A stretch of DNA of 64,000 bases from Streptomyces natalensis ATCC 27448 (GTDB lineage Bacteria > Actinomycetota > Actinomycetes > Streptomycetales > Streptomycetaceae). Location of the stretch: contig NZ_JRKI01000045.1 in assembly GCF_000935125.1 (NCBI RefSeq), positions 186,001 through 250,000 on the forward strand. Reading direction: 5' to 3'. How positions within the stretch are numbered: position 1 is the first letter of the stretch; every line of letters begins with the position of its first letter. The position numbers were made by a program, and so were the translations under genes. This document shows, piece by piece, positions 26,111 to 39,500 of this stretch. Below the pieces are notes generated by a model that saw only the letters and a program-made list of their open reading frames with translations, was not told the origin of the DNA and made no database searches.

Positions 26111-29100
26111 CCAGGTGCGCGGCCAGCCCGGCCACCGTGCCGGACTCGAACACGGCCCGGACCGGCACCTCGACGCCCAATTCGGCGCGGATCCGACCGA
26201 CGAGCCGTGTCGCCAGCAGGGAGTGGCCGCCCATCACGAAGAAGTCGTCGTCGACGCCGACGCGGTCGAGTCCCAGCACCTCGGCGAACAGGCCCGCCAG
26301 GATCTCCTCCTGCGGGGTTCGGGGTGCTCGCCCGTCCGTCGTACCCGCGTAGTCCGGGGCGGGCAGAGACCGCCGGTCCAGCTTGCCGCTCGGTGTCAGC
26401 GGAATGCTGCCGATGGCCACGACGGCCGAGGGCACCATGTAGTCGGGCAGCCGCTCGCGCGCGTATCCGCGCAGGGCAGTGAGCAGGGAGCCGACTTCGC
26501 GCACCCCGGCCGGGTCGTTCGACAGCGCCCTGCCGGTGTGACCACCCGGGAGATAGCTGCCGGTGAACACCCGCCCGGGCGCGGGGCCGCCCGGCCACAC
26601 AACGGCGTCGAACCGGTCGACCGCGTGGGACCAGGTCACCAGCGACCCCCAGCCCTGGGCGGCGGCCCAGTCCTGGACCTCCTGCGGGTCGATACCGGTT
26701 TCCCCGTCGGTGACCTGTCCTCCCTCGCCGATTAAGCGGGCGTTGGGGATGCCCGTGATGCGTACGGGGGTGTCGTGCTTGAAGCGGCACCGTCGGCCCA
26801 CGCCTGCGAGGTCCCCGACCTCGGTGCCCCACTCAAGCGTCGGCAGCTCGCCGAGGGGGACCGGACGCGCCGGGGCCTTGTGCAGGACGACTTCGTAGCG
26901 GTGCCGGGTCAGTTCGTTGTGGGCAGTGCCGGACTTCAGCCGGACATCGACGGCGGCAGCGCCATTGCGCTCGCCCCACCGTGTGAACCACTCGGGAGCC
27001 AGTACCAGTTCCTTCTCCACGAACACCGCGTGCTCCACCGCGGCCCGGAGCGCGCTGGTGGTGGCGCCGGGGTACCTGGCCTGCTGCACGGCGCGGTGCA
27101 GCAGGCCCAGCGAGCCCGCGTACCGCACATCGCCGATGACGACCCGGCCTCCTGGGGCCAGCAGCTCCATCGCCTGGCTCAGCACCCGATCGAGGTAGTC
27201 CGCGTCCGGGAAGTACTGCACCACCGAGTTCAGGACGACCGTGTCAAACCGTCCCGCCGGAAGGCCCGAGACATCGTCCGCGGCCTGGTGGCGCAGGTGT
27301 ACCCGGTCCGCCCACGCAGCCGCGTTCACCTGGCTGCGCAGCCCGTCGACCGCGGCGGCGGAGAAGTCCGTGCCCCAGTACTCCTCGACGTGCGGGGAGA
27401 TATGGGCAAGCAACAGGCCCGATCCAGTGCCCAGTTCGAGTACCCGGCGCGGGGACCAGCACAGGATCCGCTCGACGGCGGCGTCCCTCCACTGCCGCAT
27501 CTCTGCCAGAGGGATGGCCTTGCCGGTGTAGCTGGAGTTCCAGCCGGTGAAGTCCTCGCCCAGGCCACCGTCTCCGGCGGCGTACATACGCTCGTAGACC
27601 TGCTGCCACTCTCCGACCTGTTCGTCGGCGGCCGAGCCGGCCCCGGTCACGTCCGGGACGACATAGGCCACTAGGCGCTGATCGCCTGCCTGGTCCTCGC
27701 GGGAGACCACGACCGCCTGATCCACAGCTGGGTGTCCGGTCAGGACGGTCTCGACCTCCCCCGGTTCGATGCGGAACCCGCGGACCTTGACCTGGGTGTC
27801 CGCACGGCCCCGAAATGCCAGCTCGCCCGTGGGGGTCCACGCCGCCAGGTCCCCGGTCCGGTACATCCGCTCGCCCGGCCCGCCAAATGGGCAGGCCACG
27901 AACCTCCCGGCGGTCAGACCGGGTTGGCGCAAATAGCCGCGGGCCAGGCCGGCGCCCGCCACGTACAACTCGCCCACGACACCGGGCGGAACGGGCCGCA
28001 GCCCCGCATCCAGCACGAACACCCGCATGTTGTCCATCGGCCGCCCGATCGGCACCTCTGCGCCCACCGGCTCCGAGGAAACCGGGTGGCAGGTGGCGAA
28101 CACCGTCGTCTCGGTGGGGCCGTATCCGTTGACCACCGTCAGTCCCGGACAGGCGGCCAGGACGCGCTCCACCGCGGCCGGGGAGACCGCGTCGCCGCCC
28201 ACCCAGACCTCGCGCAGCCCAGCCAGGCACGTCGGGTCCTGATCGACGATCACCGAGAACAGCCCGGCGGTCAGCCACAGCGCGGTGAGCCGCCGCTCAG
28301 CCACCAGCGCGGCCACGGTGGCGGCGTGGAGGTCTTCCGGGGGGCTGATCACCACCCGGCCGCCGCCGAGGAGGGGCGCCCACAGTTCGTAGGTGGAGGC
28401 GTCGAAAGTGTGCGGGGAGTGCAGCAGTACGCGGGCGTGGGCGCCGCCGCTCCAGCGCCGGTCAGCGGCCAGGCTCACCACGTTGTGGTGGGTCACCGCG
28501 ATGCCTTTGGGTACCCCTGTCGAGCCCGAGGTGTACATGACGTAGGCGAGGAGGTCGCTGCGGTCCGCCGGGTGCGGTGCCTGGTCCACGGCGGTGCGCA
28601 GCGCGTCGACCGGCATGCTGGGCAGGCCATCCGGCACGGCGAGTTCCCCGTCAGTGATCACGACCGTGGGGTCCGCGTCGCGCAGCATGAACGTCACGCG
28701 CTCCGCCGGGTAGCCGGGATCGATCGGGAGGTAAGCGCCGCCTGCCTTGAGCACCGCCAGCATGCTCACCACGAGGTCGGGTGAGCGCTTGAGAGCGACC
28801 GCCACGAGGGACTCCGGGCCCACCCCTCTGCAGATGAGGTGGTGCGCGAAGGTATCGGAGAGCTGGTCGAGTTCCCGGTAGGTCAGCGTGGTCTCACCGG
28901 CCTCCAGCGCGATGGCATCGGGGGTGGCGGCCACCTGGCGCCGGAACCGTCCATGGATCGATCTGTCCGGCACGGGCACGGCGGTGTCGTTGAGCCCGTG
29001 CAGCAGCCGTTCCCCTTCGCCGGGCTCGAGGACACCGACGGAGCCGATGCTTCGGCCGGGGTCGGACACCACCTGGCGCAATACGCTCCGCAGCCGCTCG

Positions 29101-30347
29101 GCGATCCGCTCGACTGTGCCGCGGTCGAACAGGTCGGTGGCGTACTCGATCACTCCGTATACGCCCCGTCCCGTCGCGTCAGGGGCGAAGTTGAAGAACA
29201 GGTCGAACTTCGCGGTGGTGGTGGGCACGGGCTCAGCGATGACCTGCAGGTGCGGCAGTTCCAGGTCGAGCCGGGTGAAGTTCTGCCAGGCGAACATCAC
29301 CTGGAAGAAGGGGTGGTAGGACAGCGAGCGGTCCGGGTTGAGCAGTTCGACCAGCCGCTCGAAGGGTGCGTCCTGGTTCTCGTACGCGGCCAGCGCCTTG
29401 TCCCGCACCTGCTCAAGGACACGTCCGAACGACGGGTTGTCGGCCAGGCCCACCCGCAACACCCAGGTGTTGACGAAGAACCCGACCATGTCGGCCAGGG
29501 CCTCGTCCATGCGGCCCGCGATCGGCGAGCCGATGGTGAGGTCCTCGCCACCACCAAGCCGGTGCAGCAGGACCGCGAGCGCGGCCTGGAACACCATCGA
29601 CACGGTCATTCCGCGGCCGCGGGCTAGTGCCTCGATTCCGGCGAACAGCTCTGGCTCGACGGTGAAGTCGACGACGTCGCCCTGGTATCCCGCCAGCGCA
29701 GGCCGTGGCCGGTCCAGCGGCAGCGGCAGCGGCTGCGGTACATCCTCGAGCTCCTGCCGCCAGTACCTGACCTGTCTGGCCAGCACGCTGTCCTCGTCGG
29801 ACTCCTCACCGAGCAACTCGCGCTGCCACAGCGTGTAGTCGACATACCGGACCGGGAGCGGCGTCCAGTCCGGCGCGCCGCCGCTCAGCCGTGCGGTGTA
29901 TGCGGTGGTGAGGTCGCGGATGAACGGGGCGACCGAGCCGCCGTCGGCCGCGATGTGCTGGATCACCAGCGCGAGTACGTGCTCCTCGTCGGAGCGGCGC
30001 AGTACGCGCGCCCGTACGGGGATCTCGGTGCCCAGGTCGAAGGGGTGCTCGATCACCTCGGCGATGGCGGCGGCCTCATCCTCCGGCCGCACGCGCACCA
30101 GGGGTATGTCCAACGTCACCTCGCCGGGCGGCAGCACGCGCTGAAATGCGGTGCCGCTCTCGTCCTCGCCGATCAACGTGCGCAGGCAATCGTGCCGGAG
30201 CACGACGTCCCGTATCGCCGCGCCGAGCGCCTCGACGCCGAGGCTGCCGCGCAGCCGCAGCACCACGGGGATGTTGTAGGTGGCCGACGGGCCGGTGAAG
30301 CGGTACAGGAACCACAACCGGCGCTGAGCGAAAGACAGCGGAACCAT
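22200..30347 (-). CDS. NRPS, two modules: C-A-MT-T-C-A-T-TE (residues 6 and 7, release)
   Basis: 2,715 aa. Rough domain map: C6 1-440 (QHIAADG near 128), A6 480-1340 with an N-methyltransferase inserted at about 915-1155 ([17 protein letters not shown]), T6 near 1370 (GGHSLLA), C7 1427-1870 (HHIAGDG), A7 1910-2370, T7 near 2420 (GGHSLLV), TE 2475-2712 with GWSSGG near 2558. Pocket positions read by eye: A6 DAYWWGGVFK, valine/isoleucine-like; A7 DAWLWGAVCK, hydrophobic, not assigned. Both C domains are of the type that joins L-residues. There is no epimerase. The C-terminal TE should release the heptapeptide, probably as a ring. The start ATG at 30347 is 3 bp after the stop of the first NRPS, whose last codons (GAGGAG) form the ribosome site, so the two are tightly coupled. 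Confidence 0.95.
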   Translation of the reverse strand: MVPLSFAQRRLWFLYRFTGPSATYNIPVVLRLRGSLGVEALGAAIRDVVLRHDCLRTLIGEDESGTAFQRVLPPGEVTLDIPLVRVRPEDEAAAIAEVIEHPFDLGTEIPVRARVLRRSDEEHVLALVIQHIAADGGSVAPFIRDLTTAYTARLSGGAPDWTPLPVRYVDYTLWQRELLGEESDEDSVLARQVRYWRQELEDVPQPLPLPLDRPRPALAGYQGDVVDFTVEPELFAGIEALARGRGMTVSMVFQAALAVLLHRLGGGEDLTIGSPIAGRMDEALADMVGFFVNTWVLRVGLADNPSFGRVLEQVRDKALAAYENQDAPFERLVELLNPDRSLSYHPFFQVMFAWQNFTRLDLELPHLQVIAEPVPTTTAKFDLFFNFAPDATGRGVYGVIEYATDLFDRGTVERIAERLRSVLRQVVSDPGRSIGSVGVLEPGEGERLLHGLNDTAVPVPDRSIHGRFRRQVAATPDAIALEAGETTLTYRELDQLSDTFAHHLICRGVGPESLVAVALKRSPDLVVSMLAVLKAGGAYLPIDPGYPAERVTFMLRDADPTVVITDGELAVPDGLPSMPVDALRTAVDQAPHPADRSDLLAYVMYTSGSTGVPKGIAVTHHNVVSLAADRRWSGGAHARVLLHSPHTFDASTYELWAPLLGGGRVVISPPEDLHAATVAALVAERRLTALWLTAGLFSVIVDQDPTCLAGLREVWVGGDAVSPAAVERVLAACPGLTVVNGYGPTETTVFATCHPVSSEPVGAEVPIGRPMDNMRVFVLDAGLRPVPPGVVGELYVAGAGLARGYLRQPGLTAGRFVACPFGGPGERMYRTGDLAAWTPTGELAFRGRADTQVKVRGFRIEPGEVETVLTGHPAVDQAVVVSREDQAGDQRLVAYVVPDVTGAGSAADEQVGEWQQVYERMYAAGDGGLGEDFTGWNSSYTGKAIPLAEMRQWRDAAVERILCWSPRRVLELGTGSGLLLAHISPHVEEYWGTDFSAAAVDGLRSQVNAAAWADRVHLRHQAADDVSGLPAGRFDTVVLNSVVQYFPDADYLDRVLSQAMELLAPGGRVVIGDVRYAGSLGLLHRAVQQARYPGATTSALRAAVEHAVFVEKELVLAPEWFTRWGERNGAAAVDVRLKSGTAHNELTRHRYEVVLHKAPARPVPLGELPTLEWGTEVGDLAGVGRRCRFKHDTPVRITGIPNARLIGEGGQVTDGETGIDPQEVQDWAAAQGWGSLVTWSHAVDRFDAVVWPGGPAPGRVFTGSYLPGGHTGRALSNDPAGVREVGSLLTALRGYARERLPDYMVPSAVVAIGSIPLTPSGKLDRRSLPAPDYAGTTDGRAPRTPQEEILAGLFAEVLGLDRVGVDDDFFVMGGHSLLATRLVGRIRAELGVEVPVRAVFESGTVAGLAAHLAAGPGARQPLVRQTRPERVPLSFAQQRMWFLHRLEGPSTSYNMPTMLRLRGALDVAALRAALLDLVVRHESLRTLIAEDEDGMPYQRIIPAEEVPLDVPVTPVASDGLADAMRAAAGHRFDLSTDMPLRATVLRCAEDDHVLALVLHHIAGDGGSAAPLVNDLTAAYTARRDGQAPEWSPLPVQYADYAIWQRAMLGQDSEDGSVMAAQEGYWQRELTGTPQPLPLPVDRPRPAMGARRADQIEFEVGPDLLAAVEELSRGRSVTASMVLQAALATLLHRLGSGDDITIGSPIAGRTDQALTDLVGFFVNSWVLRVRLTGDPTFEQILDQVRGKALAAYDNQEAPFDRLVELLNPDRSAAYHPLFQVVLAWQNNPRAELRLPGLAVSIEPVPGTATAKFDLSFLLSPDVRGGALGLLEYDTDLFDRNTVAKLVNRFLHVLEQVTADPARPAGSVDVLEPGELLRHVRELNDTSVPEPGGTIPALFARQVDATPDAVAVTAGGESLTYRELDSRAETVAAELVRRGAAAESVVAVALPRSLDLIVALLAVVKSGAAYLPIDPEYPAERQAFMLRDARPLFVVSTAEFAARPAQDDCPRVVFDDLAAVTGAPGPRVDRVSHCDRLAYVLYTSGSTGLPKGTGITHRGVVQLAADRRWRRPAEESVLLRSPHTFDAMTWELWPTLLRGARLVVAPPGDIDDAGVFAALVAEQRITTTLLITSVFHHLVDQDPACLAGLREVWIGGERLSPAVVERAAKSCPDTVFLNAYGPTEVTVCSSVHELSPEQVGAEVPIGRPMDNMRVFVLDAGLRPVPPGVVGELYVTGARLARGYPGRAGLTAGRFVACPFGGPGERMYRTGDLAAWTAAGELVFRGRADNQVKVRGFRIEPGEVEAALLAHPSVTQAAVIARRVRDTGTHLVAYVVAAEPEPGDLRKYLAGTLPNFMVPSAVVLLDRLPLTPNRKLDRAALPEPVFAAAEYRAPRTLDEEALAGLFGEVLGADRVGVDDDFFSLGGHSLLVTRLVSRIAAVMGVSVPVREVFQHSVVADLALRLRSGTAPDTPEDPFAAVLPITTEGRRPPLWMIHPGGGLCWAYMGFVDYLPDRQLYGLQAPEYDPTRSRARSVEEMVDTYLDHMATVQSEGPYYLMGWSSGGTLAHAMAVELRRRGHEVGLLAMLDSAASGGRGADSAFDEDDILQDARTQELVHDYLGSAAGGVDFRSLFRTMASVTVEHAALLDAFTTPVFDGDLLFFTATVGNHGFAAQWAPYVRDIHEHEIPCEHRDMSRPQHAAAICAVIDRVLADIDNPL
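26110..30347 (-). other. Module 6: C-A-MT-T (N-methylated branched residue)
   Basis: [21 protein letters not shown] and [13 protein letters not shown] give D-A-Y-W-W-G-G-V-F-K, close to valine/isoleucine signatures. An S-adenosylmethionine-dependent methyltransferase (LELGTGSG) is inserted before the last adenylation motif, so the amide nitrogen is methylated. Boundaries are approximate. Confidence 0.82.
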
Positions 30348-30350
30348 TCG

Positions 30351-33300
30351 TCACTCCTCAGTCATCTTGCGCAGGCGCGGCCTGCGGGAGGCAGCCATGT
30401 CCGTCCACTTGGCCGCCAGCCCGGCGACCGTTGGGGACTCGAACACCAGCCGGATCGGCACTTCTACGCCCAGTGCGGCACGGATCCGGGCGATCAGCCG
30501 GGTAGCGAGCAGCGAGTGCCCGCCCAGAAGGAAGAAGTCGTCGTCGATGCCGACCCGATCGACCCCGAGCACCTCGGCGAACAGCTCCGCCAGGGCCTGT
30601 TCCCGTGCGGTGCGCGGCGGGCGGTACTCGTTCACCGCGTCGAACTCCGGGTCCGGCAGCGCTTGCCGGTCCAGCTTCCCGTTGGGCGTCAGCGGCACTG
30701 CGTCGATCACCGTCACCACCGCGGGCACCATGAAGTCCGGCAGCCGCTCTCCGGCGAAGCGGCGCACCGCGGCGCCGTCCAGTGGCTCCATGCCTTCGGC
30801 GGGTGTACCGGGCCGGACCGGTACGACGTACCCGGCCAGCTGCTTGCCGCCGCCCATCTGAAGGTCACGGGCAACCACCACCGCCTGCGACACCCCCGGA
30901 TGGGATGCCAGGACGGCCTCGATCTCGCCCGGCTCGATACGGAAGCCGCGCACCTTCACCTGGTCGTCGGCGCGCCCCAGGTACTCAAGCACCCCGGCCG
31001 GGGTCCACCGCACCACGTCACCGGTGCGGTAGAGCCGGCTGCCGCCCCGTTCCGCGTCGAAGGGGTCCGGCACGAACCGCGTCGCGGTCAGCGCCGGTTG
31101 GCCGAGATACCCCCGAGCCAGTCCCGCGCCCGCGATGTACAACTCGCCCGCCACACCGGGCGGAACCGGTCGTAGCCACTCGTCCAGCACGTACATCCGA
31201 ACGTTCCCCAGCGGGCCGCCGATCGGCACCGAGCCGGGGCCTGGCGCGCCGCCGGCACCCGTGTCGGGGACGGCACTCGCGTCGGGAACGGTGTACGTCG
31301 ACGCGTAGAACGTCTCGGTGGGCCCGTATCCGTTGACGATCCGGACGCCGGGCATCGCGGCCCGGGTGCGGTCGAGAACCGCCGGGGTCAGCGGCTCACC
31401 GGCGAAGACGACTGTGTCAGCGGTGACCGTGGTGCCGAGATGGTGCAGCAGCTCGTCGAAAGCGGAGGGCGCACTGGACAGTACGCTGCCCGACCACGCC
31501 TCGCGTTCGCCAAGCGCCAGGATGTCGCGGACCACCTCGACGCTGCCGCCGGTGCCCAGGGTGGTGAAGATCTCGAAAACCGAGACGTCGAACGAGACCG
31601 AGGTACTGGCCAGTACCCGTGGGGCGGCGCCGGTTCCGAGCAGGGACGCCATCGTACTGACGCTGTTGACCACGTTGTCGTGAGTCATGGCGACACCCTT
31701 GGGCGTGCCGGTGGATCCGGAGGTGTAGATCACGTAGGCCAGGTTGCCGGGTCGTAGGGCACCGATGCGGTGGGCGTCGGTGGGGTCTGGCGCCGTATCG
31801 CCCCCGGCCCCGTCAACGAGCAGCTCCTCCTCAACGAGCAGGCACGGTAGCGCCGTCGTGGGAAGCCCGCCCGCGGTGGCCTGGTCAGTGAGTACGGCCA
31901 CCGACGCGACGTCGGTGAGCATCAGCCGCACCCGGTCCGCTGGATAGGCCGGGTCGACAGGCACGTATGCGCCGCCGGCCTTCAGCACCGCCAGCATCGC
32001 CACCACCAGGTCTGCCGACCGGGGCAGCAGCAGCGCCACCTGCCGCTCCGGGCCGACGCCGTGCTCGATGAGACGGTGCGCCAGCCGGTTCGCCCGCGTG
32101 TTCACCTCCTGGTAGGTCAACGTCGCACCGTCGAAGACCACGGCGACGGCGTCGGGTGTAGCGGCGGCCTGCCGCTCGAACAGTGCGGGAACGGTCAGTG
32201 CCGGTACCGGCTCCGCCGTGTCGTTGACCTCGTGCAGCAGCCGGTCGCGCTCGGCCTGCCCCAGCATGTCCACCAGCCGGACCGGCAGGCCGGGGTCGGC
32301 CGCCAGGTGCCGCAGCACTCGCCCGAGGCGGGCCGCGATGTCCTGCGCGGTGACCCGGTCGAACCAGGTGTCCTGGTACTGCAGGCCCACCCGCAGGTAG
32401 GGGGCGGCGTCGGCCGCCACCATCAGCGGGTAGTGGGTGCCGGTCAGCGGGCGGATACCGGTGATGGCGATGCCCGCGGAGGTATGCGCATCGGTGAGGC
32501 CGACGCGGTCGACCGGAAAGGACTCGAAGACGACGATGCTGTCGAAGAGGTTGCCCAGTCCGGCCGCTTCCTGGATGTCGATCAGCCCGTAGGAATGGTG
32601 GTCAAGGAGAGCGGCCTGCCGGGCCTGGAGGTCGGTCAGCAGCCCGGCCAAGGTGTCCTGGGGCGCACACCGCACGCGTACAGGAACGGTGTTGATGAAC
32701 AGACCGACCATGGAATCGGCGTCCGCGACGGCGGGGGGACGGCCGGACACAGTGGCGCCGAACACCAAGTCCTGGCGTCCCGTCAGCTGTCCCAGCACGA
32801 TCGCCCAAGCGCCCTGCACCACGGTGTTAAGCGTGATGCCCAACTCGGCAGCACGTCGTGACAGTTCCCGGGCCACATCCGATGGCAGGGCGACCTCGAC
32901 CTGCCCATACCCTTTCTGTGCTGCCCCCGGACGGGCGTCGGGGACCAGCGTCGTCGGCTCCTGGAGCCCGGCGAGCTCCTCCGCCCAGGCCCGCGCTGAC
33001 TCCTCGCGGTCCCGCTGCGCCAGCCATGCCAGGAAGTCCCGGTAGCTGCGGGTGCGCGGCAACACCGAGGTATCCGCGCGCGTGCCGTAGAGCCGCAGCA
33101 GGTCCTGCATCAGCAGCGGCAGCGACCATCCATCGAACAGGGCATGGTTCGCGGTGAAGACCAGCTCCGAGCGGTCGGGGCCCATGCCGACCCAGGTCAT
33201 CCGCAGCAGCGGGGGGACAGCCGGATCGAAGTGGGCAGCCTGGTCCTCAGCCAGCAATCGCTCGAAGGCCCGTTGGCGTTCGTCCTCGGCCAGCTCGCTC

Positions 33301-33590
33301 AGGTCGAGCTGTCGCCACGGCAGTTCCACGCCGTCCAGCACCAGCTGCACCAGATGGCCAGCCGAATCGTTGACGAACGCGGTCCGCAAGGCGGCAAACC
33401 GGTTCAGCAGGGCCTGCCCCGCCGCCCGCATCCGCGCCGGGTCCACCGGTCCGGCTAGGTGGAACACCAGTTGCATGTGGTAAGGGTCGGACGAGGTGTC
33501 GGCCAGCATGCTGTGGAAGAGCATGCCGGACTGCATGGCGCTCAGTGGCCAGACGTCGACCACGCCCGGGTGCCGCTCCTCCCACTTGTC
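30351..33590 (-). other. Module 5: C-A-T (piperazate-type)
   Basis: C5 follows an epimerase and reads NHALFDG (second His and Asp kept). A5: [39 protein letters not shown] give D-V-F-S-V-A-G-Y-A-K. It differs from modules 3 and 4 only in Gly at the seventh position. Confidence 0.78.
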
Positions 33591-36500
33591 GATGTCGTAC
33601 TGGCTGACAGACACCAGTGGCAGATCGGACGGCGTGAGCCCACCGGCTCCGGGCTGGGCGACATGCCGGGCCAGTCCCTCCAGCGCGGCGCACCACAGGT
33701 CCGCCAGCTTGCGCACCTCGCCGCTGGAGAGCACCCCGGTGGGGAAAGTGAACACCGTAGTCAGTCGCGGTCCTTGGTCGGTGTCGATGACGGCCGCGCT
33801 CACTTCCAGGGCGGACATCACTGGCATATCCGCGTCGGGCGTGGGCGCGCCGATCCCGGGCACAGCGCTCCAGCCAAGGTCGCGCACCGTCTCGGGCATA
33901 TCGGATGAGGTGAACTGACCGAGGTAGTTGAACCCGATCTGCGCCTGCGGGCAGCCCGCGAGCTCCGACCCGGTCTGCGGGTTGAGGTAGCGCAGGAGGC
34001 CGTAGCCGATCCCCTTGTCCGGGATCGCCAGCAGTTGTTCCTTGACGGACTTGATGAGCCTGGCCGCGGCCTCGCCGCCGCCGAGGACCTCCTCGACGTC
34101 GATCCCGCCCACTTCCAAGCGGACCGGGAACATGCTGGTGAACCACCCCAGCGTGCGGGAAAGGTCCGCGCCTGGGACCACCTGCTCTTCCCGGCCGTGC
34201 CCTTCGAGCCGCAGCAGGACCGAGGTGTCCTCGGTGTCCCGCCACTGCCTGACAGCGAGCGCCAGCGCCGCGAGCAGGCCGTCGTTGACCCCGCCGTGGA
34301 AGGCCGCGGGCACCGTGGTCAGCAGGGCTTCGGTCGTCGGGGCGGACAGTTCGGCCCGTACGGTGTCCACCGTGGACGTCACATCCACTGCAGGGTCCAG
34401 CCGCCGGGAACCGATCACCGGGTCCGGCCCGCTGAGCTGACCGCGCCACACAGGCAGTTCAGCCTCCCGGACGGGGCGGGACGCCTCTTCCACCACTGCG
34501 TGCGACCACCGCCGCGCCGAGGTCGCCACCTCGGGCAGGGCGGCCGGACGGCCGTCGCGCACCCTTTCCCAGGCGGCGGCGAAGTCTGGGAGCAGGATCC
34601 TCCAGGACACCCCGTCAACCACCAGATGGTGCAACACCACCAGTAGCCAGCCGGGGCCCTCGTCGTGCCGGAGCCAGACGAACTGCGCCATGACACCGGC
34701 GGCCGGTTCGAGCCGGCCGGCGGCCGCATCCAGCTCCTCGGCCACCCGCCGCTCCCACACATCAGCCGGGTCCCAATCGGCCAGGCCCATCCACAGGCCG
34801 ACGTCCACCGAGCCCGGCGCGGTAACGACCAGGCCCTCCTCGGGCTCAGTCACCAGGTGAGACCGGAGTACGTCGTGGCGGTCAACGACCGCGGACACCG
34901 TCGCCAGCAGCCCGTCCCAGTTGATGTCCTTTGGCAGGTCGAGGGCCATTGCCATCGAGAATCGGTCATGGCCGCCGCCAAGTTCGAGCAGGTGCCGGGC
35001 GGCGGGCAGGTGCGGCATCCAGCCGGTGCCGCCGCCGTCCAGCTCCGGCAGGCCCTGACCTGCGCTCGGTGTCCCGTTCGCTAACGCGGACTCAGCCAGC
35101 TCGGCCACCGTCCGGCACTCGAACACCTGCCGGGGTGTGACCTCAACGCCCAGCGCTCTGGATCGGGTTACTACCTGGATCGAGCGAATGCTGTCGCCGC
35201 CGATGGCGAAGAAGTCGTCGTCGATCCCGACCTCGGCCAGGCCGAGCACCTCGGCGTACACCTCGGCCAGGATCTGCTCCTGCGCCGATCCGGGCGCGCG
35301 GTAGGTGGTGCCGGTGAACTCCGGCTCGGGCAGGGCGGCCCGATCCAGTTTCCCGTTCGCAGTCAGGGGCAGCCGGTCCAGCACGACGAACGCCGCGGGC
35401 ACCATGTAGTCGGGCAGCCGCGCTGCTACGAAGCCGCGCAGCTCCCCCGCCGACACACCGGCTGTCAGGTCGACGCTGTCGGCGGGTGCGGCCCCGGCCG
35501 GGACCACGTATCCCAACAGTCGCTTGCCGCCGCTCCCGCTCTCCGTGGCGATCACCACAGCCTGGGCCACGCCGGGGTACGCGGTCAGGGCCGCTTCGAC
35601 CTCGCCGGGCTCGATCCGGAACCCGCGCACCTTGACCTGGGCGTCCGCCCGACCGGCGTACTCCAGTTGTCCGTCCTGGTTCCACCGCGCGAGGTCGCCC
35701 GTGCGGAACATCCGCGCCCCCTCCGGGCCGAAGGGGTCCGGCACGAACCGCTCGGCGGTCAGACCGGGGCGGCCGTGGTAGCCACGGCCCACCGGCCCGG
35801 CGACGTACAGCTCGCCAGCCACGCCCGTGGGCACGGGGGCCAGCCCGGCACCGAGCACGTACATGCGCATGTTGGCCAGTGGCCGCCCGACGGGCACGGT
35901 GTCCGTGTCCAACTGCTCTACATGCGAGGGCACTTCGAAAGTGCTGGCGTAGAAGGACTCGCTCTGCCCGTAGGCGTTGATCAAGCGTACGCCGGGTAGC
36001 TCGGCGCGTACTCGCCGCACCAGTCCCGATCGCAGCGCCTCACCGGCGAACACCACCGTGTCCACGGTGGTCCGGTCGGCGATCCGCTCGACCAGATCGG
36101 CGAAGACCGACGGGACCGTACTGATCACGCCGCCGCTCCAGCCACCCCGCTCGTCGAGCACCAGCACATCCCGTACCAGCTCGACGGTGCCGCCCGCGCA
36201 CAGCGTGGTAAACAGCTCGAACAGCGAAACGTCGAAGTTGACCGAGGTGCCCGCCATCATGCGGGTCCCGCGCGTCACACCGGCCGCCGAGATCAGTGCC
36301 AGCACGCCGTTGGTGACGCCCTCGTGGGTGATGCCCACGCCCTTGGGCGTCCCGGTCGACCCGGAGGTGTACATCAAGTACGCCAGGTTTTGCTGGCTTA
36401 CAGCCGCCCGGGGGCGGTTGGGCTCGCCGCGCAGGTCATCCAGGTAGAGGCGGGGGGTGTCGTCGTGCGGCAGGACCTCCTCGGTGGCGGGGTCGGTCAG

Positions 36501-39500
36501 GACCAGCCGCGGACGGGCATCGGCCAGCACATGGCCCAGCCGGCCGCTGGGGTACGCCGGGTCGATCGGCAGGTAGGCGCCGCCGGTCATGAGGACGGCA
36601 AGCAGGGCGGCCACCAGGTCCGGGGTGCGTGGCAGCGCGACGGCCACCAGTGTCTCGGGCCCGACCCCCTCCCGCGCGAGGGCCTGGGCCAGGCGCCCGG
36701 CTCGCGCGGCCAGTTCCCGGTAGGTCAGCTCCGTGTCGCCGCACACCACTGCGACAGCGTCCGGCGTCTCGGCGGCCTGCCGGTCGAACAAGTCCACCAC
36801 GGTCAGCGCGGGCAGCGGCGCCGCGGTGTCATTGAAGTCCCGTACCAGCCGGTCTCGTTCGCCCTCATCCAGGATGTCGACGGAGCCGATCCGAACGGCG
36901 GGGTCGTCGACGACCTGGCGCAGTACCTGAACGAACTGGGCGGCGAGCCGCTCGACGGTGTCCTGGTCGAACAGGTCCGTGGCGTACTCGAAGACGCCGA
37001 GGGCGCCGCCGTCGGCTGGGTCGGGGGTGAGGTTGACGAGCAGGTCGAATTTGGCGGTGGCCGCCGGGACCGGTTCCTCTTCGATCCGCAGCCCGCGCAG
37101 GTCCAGGTCGAGCGGGACGGTGTTCTGCCAGGCGAACATGATCTGGAACAGCGGGTGGTAGGCGGTGGACCGCTCGGGGTTGATCAGCTCCACCAGGCGC
37201 TCGAACGGCGCGTCCTGGTTGTCGTATGCCGTCATCGCCTTGTCGCGCACTTGGTCCAACAGCTCTGCGAAGGACGGGTTCCCGGACAGCCCCACCCGCA
37301 GTACCCAGGTGTTGACGAAGAAGCCCACCAGCTCGGCCAATGCCTCGTCGGTACGGCCCGCGATGGGCGAGCCGATGGTGACATCGTCGCCACCGCCCAG
37401 CTGGTGCACCAGTACGGCCAGCGCGGACTGCAGCACCATTGAGGCCGTCGCCTCACCGCCACGCGCCAGCGCCTCTACACCGGCCATCACGCCGGGGTCG
37501 ATGGTGAAGTCGACCCGGCCGCCGCGGTGGCTGGCCACCGGCGGCCGGGGCCGGTCGGTGGGCAGGGCCAACGGCACCGGCACGTCAGCGAGTTCCCGCC
37601 GCCAGTAGTCGGATTGCTGGGCCAGGATGCTTCCGGGGTCGCTCTCCTCACCCAGCAGCCGCGACTGCCAGAGCGTGTAGTCGGCGTACTGCACCGGCAG
37701 GTCCGGCCACTCAGGTGGACGGCCCTCGCGCCGCGCAGCATAGGCGACCGACAGGTCGCGGGTGAGCGCGGCGGCCGAGCCGCCGTCGGCGGCGATGTGG
37801 TGAATCACCAGCACGAGGACGTGCTCGTCCCGGGCGAGGCGGAGCAGCCGTGCGCGCACGGGGATCTCTACGTACACGTCAAAGGCTTGGGCGATCAATT
37901 CGGCGACCGTGCCGGGCACCTCGTCCTCGGTGACCGGGAGAACCGGCAGGTCCAGCGCCACCTCGTCGGCGAGCAGCACCCGCTGGTAGGCGACGCCGCG
38001 CTCGTCCTCGGCGATCAGCGTCCGCAGGCTCTCGTGCCGGCCCAGCAGGTCGAGCAGCGCGGCGCCCAGTGCCGCCACGTTCAGCTCCCCGTGGAGCCGC
38101 ACCACCAGCGGGAGGTTGTAGGTGGCAGACGGGCCCTCGAACCGGTCGATAAACCACAGCCGCCGCTGCGCGAACGACAGGGGTATCCGCTCGGGGCGCT
38201 CTGCCCGCGTCAGGGCAGGCCGTCGTGCTTGATCTCCGGCCACCAGCCGGACCGCCAGCCGTGCGACCGTCGTTGCCTCCAAGACGGCCCGGATCGGGAC
38301 CTCGGTGTCCAGCTCTGCCCGGATGCGACCGACCAGCCGGGTGGCGAGCAGCGAGTGCCCGCCCAGTGCGAAGAAGTCGTCGTCGACGCCGACCTGTTCG
38401 ACGCCGAGCACCTCGGCGAACAGCTCCGCCAGGGCCTCTTCCCTGCGGGTTCGCGGGGCCCGGTACGCAGTGCCGGCGAACTCCGGCTCCGGAAGGGCCC
38501 GGCGGTCCAGCTTCCCGCTGGGCGTCAGAGGGAACCGGTCCAGGACGACGACACCTGACGGCACCATGAACGCGGGTAGCCGCGCCGCGATGAACGCCCG
38601 CAGCTCGTCGGCGGACGCCGGGGCGCCGAGCACCACGTACGCCACCAGCCGCACGGTCCCACTGGTCGTGCGGGGGACGACGACGGCCTGTCCGACGGCC
38701 GGGTGCGCGGCGAGCGCGGCCTCGACCTCGGCGGGCTCGATCCGGTAGCCACGGACCTTGACCTGCGCATCGGCGCGTCCGGCGTACTCCAGCTCGCCGT
38801 CAGCGTTCCAGTGGCCGAGGTCACCGGTGCGGTACATCCGCGAGCCCGGGGGGCCGTACGGGTCCGGTACGAACCGCTGCGCGGTCAGTCCGGCGCGGCC
38901 GTGGTAGCCCCGGCCCATGCTCGCCCCGGCGACATACAGCTCGCCCGTCACGCCCTCGGGTACCGGAGCCAGCGTGTGGCCGAGCACGTAGACGCGCACA
39001 TTGCCCAGCGGCGTGCCGATCGGCACGGAGCCGGTCGACGGTCCGTCCTGATCGGCGGGCATGGTGAACGCGGTTGCGTAGAAGGTCTCGCTCTGCCCGT
39101 AGGCGTTGATCACCCGTGTTCCAGGGAGCGTCTTCTGGGCCTGCACCGCGAGCCTGGCGGGCAGCGCCTCGCCCGCGAAGACGACGGCGTCGGCGCTGAC
39201 CCGTCCGGGCAGCCGGTCCGCCAGCTCGGCGAAGGCCGAGGGGACAGTGCTGATCACGCCGCCCGCCCAGCTCTCCCGCTCGCCGAGCACCAGGACGTCG
39301 CGAACCACTTCGACGGTGCCGCCGGTGGCCAGCGTCGTGAACATCTCGAAGACCGACACATCGAAGCCGATCGACGTACCGGCGAGCATGCGCCACCCCG
39401 CGGGCACGCCCAGGCGGTCCACCAGCTGCGCCACGCCGTTGACCACATTGCCGTGGGTGATCACGACGCCCTTGGGCGTCCCGGTCGAGCCGGAGGTGTA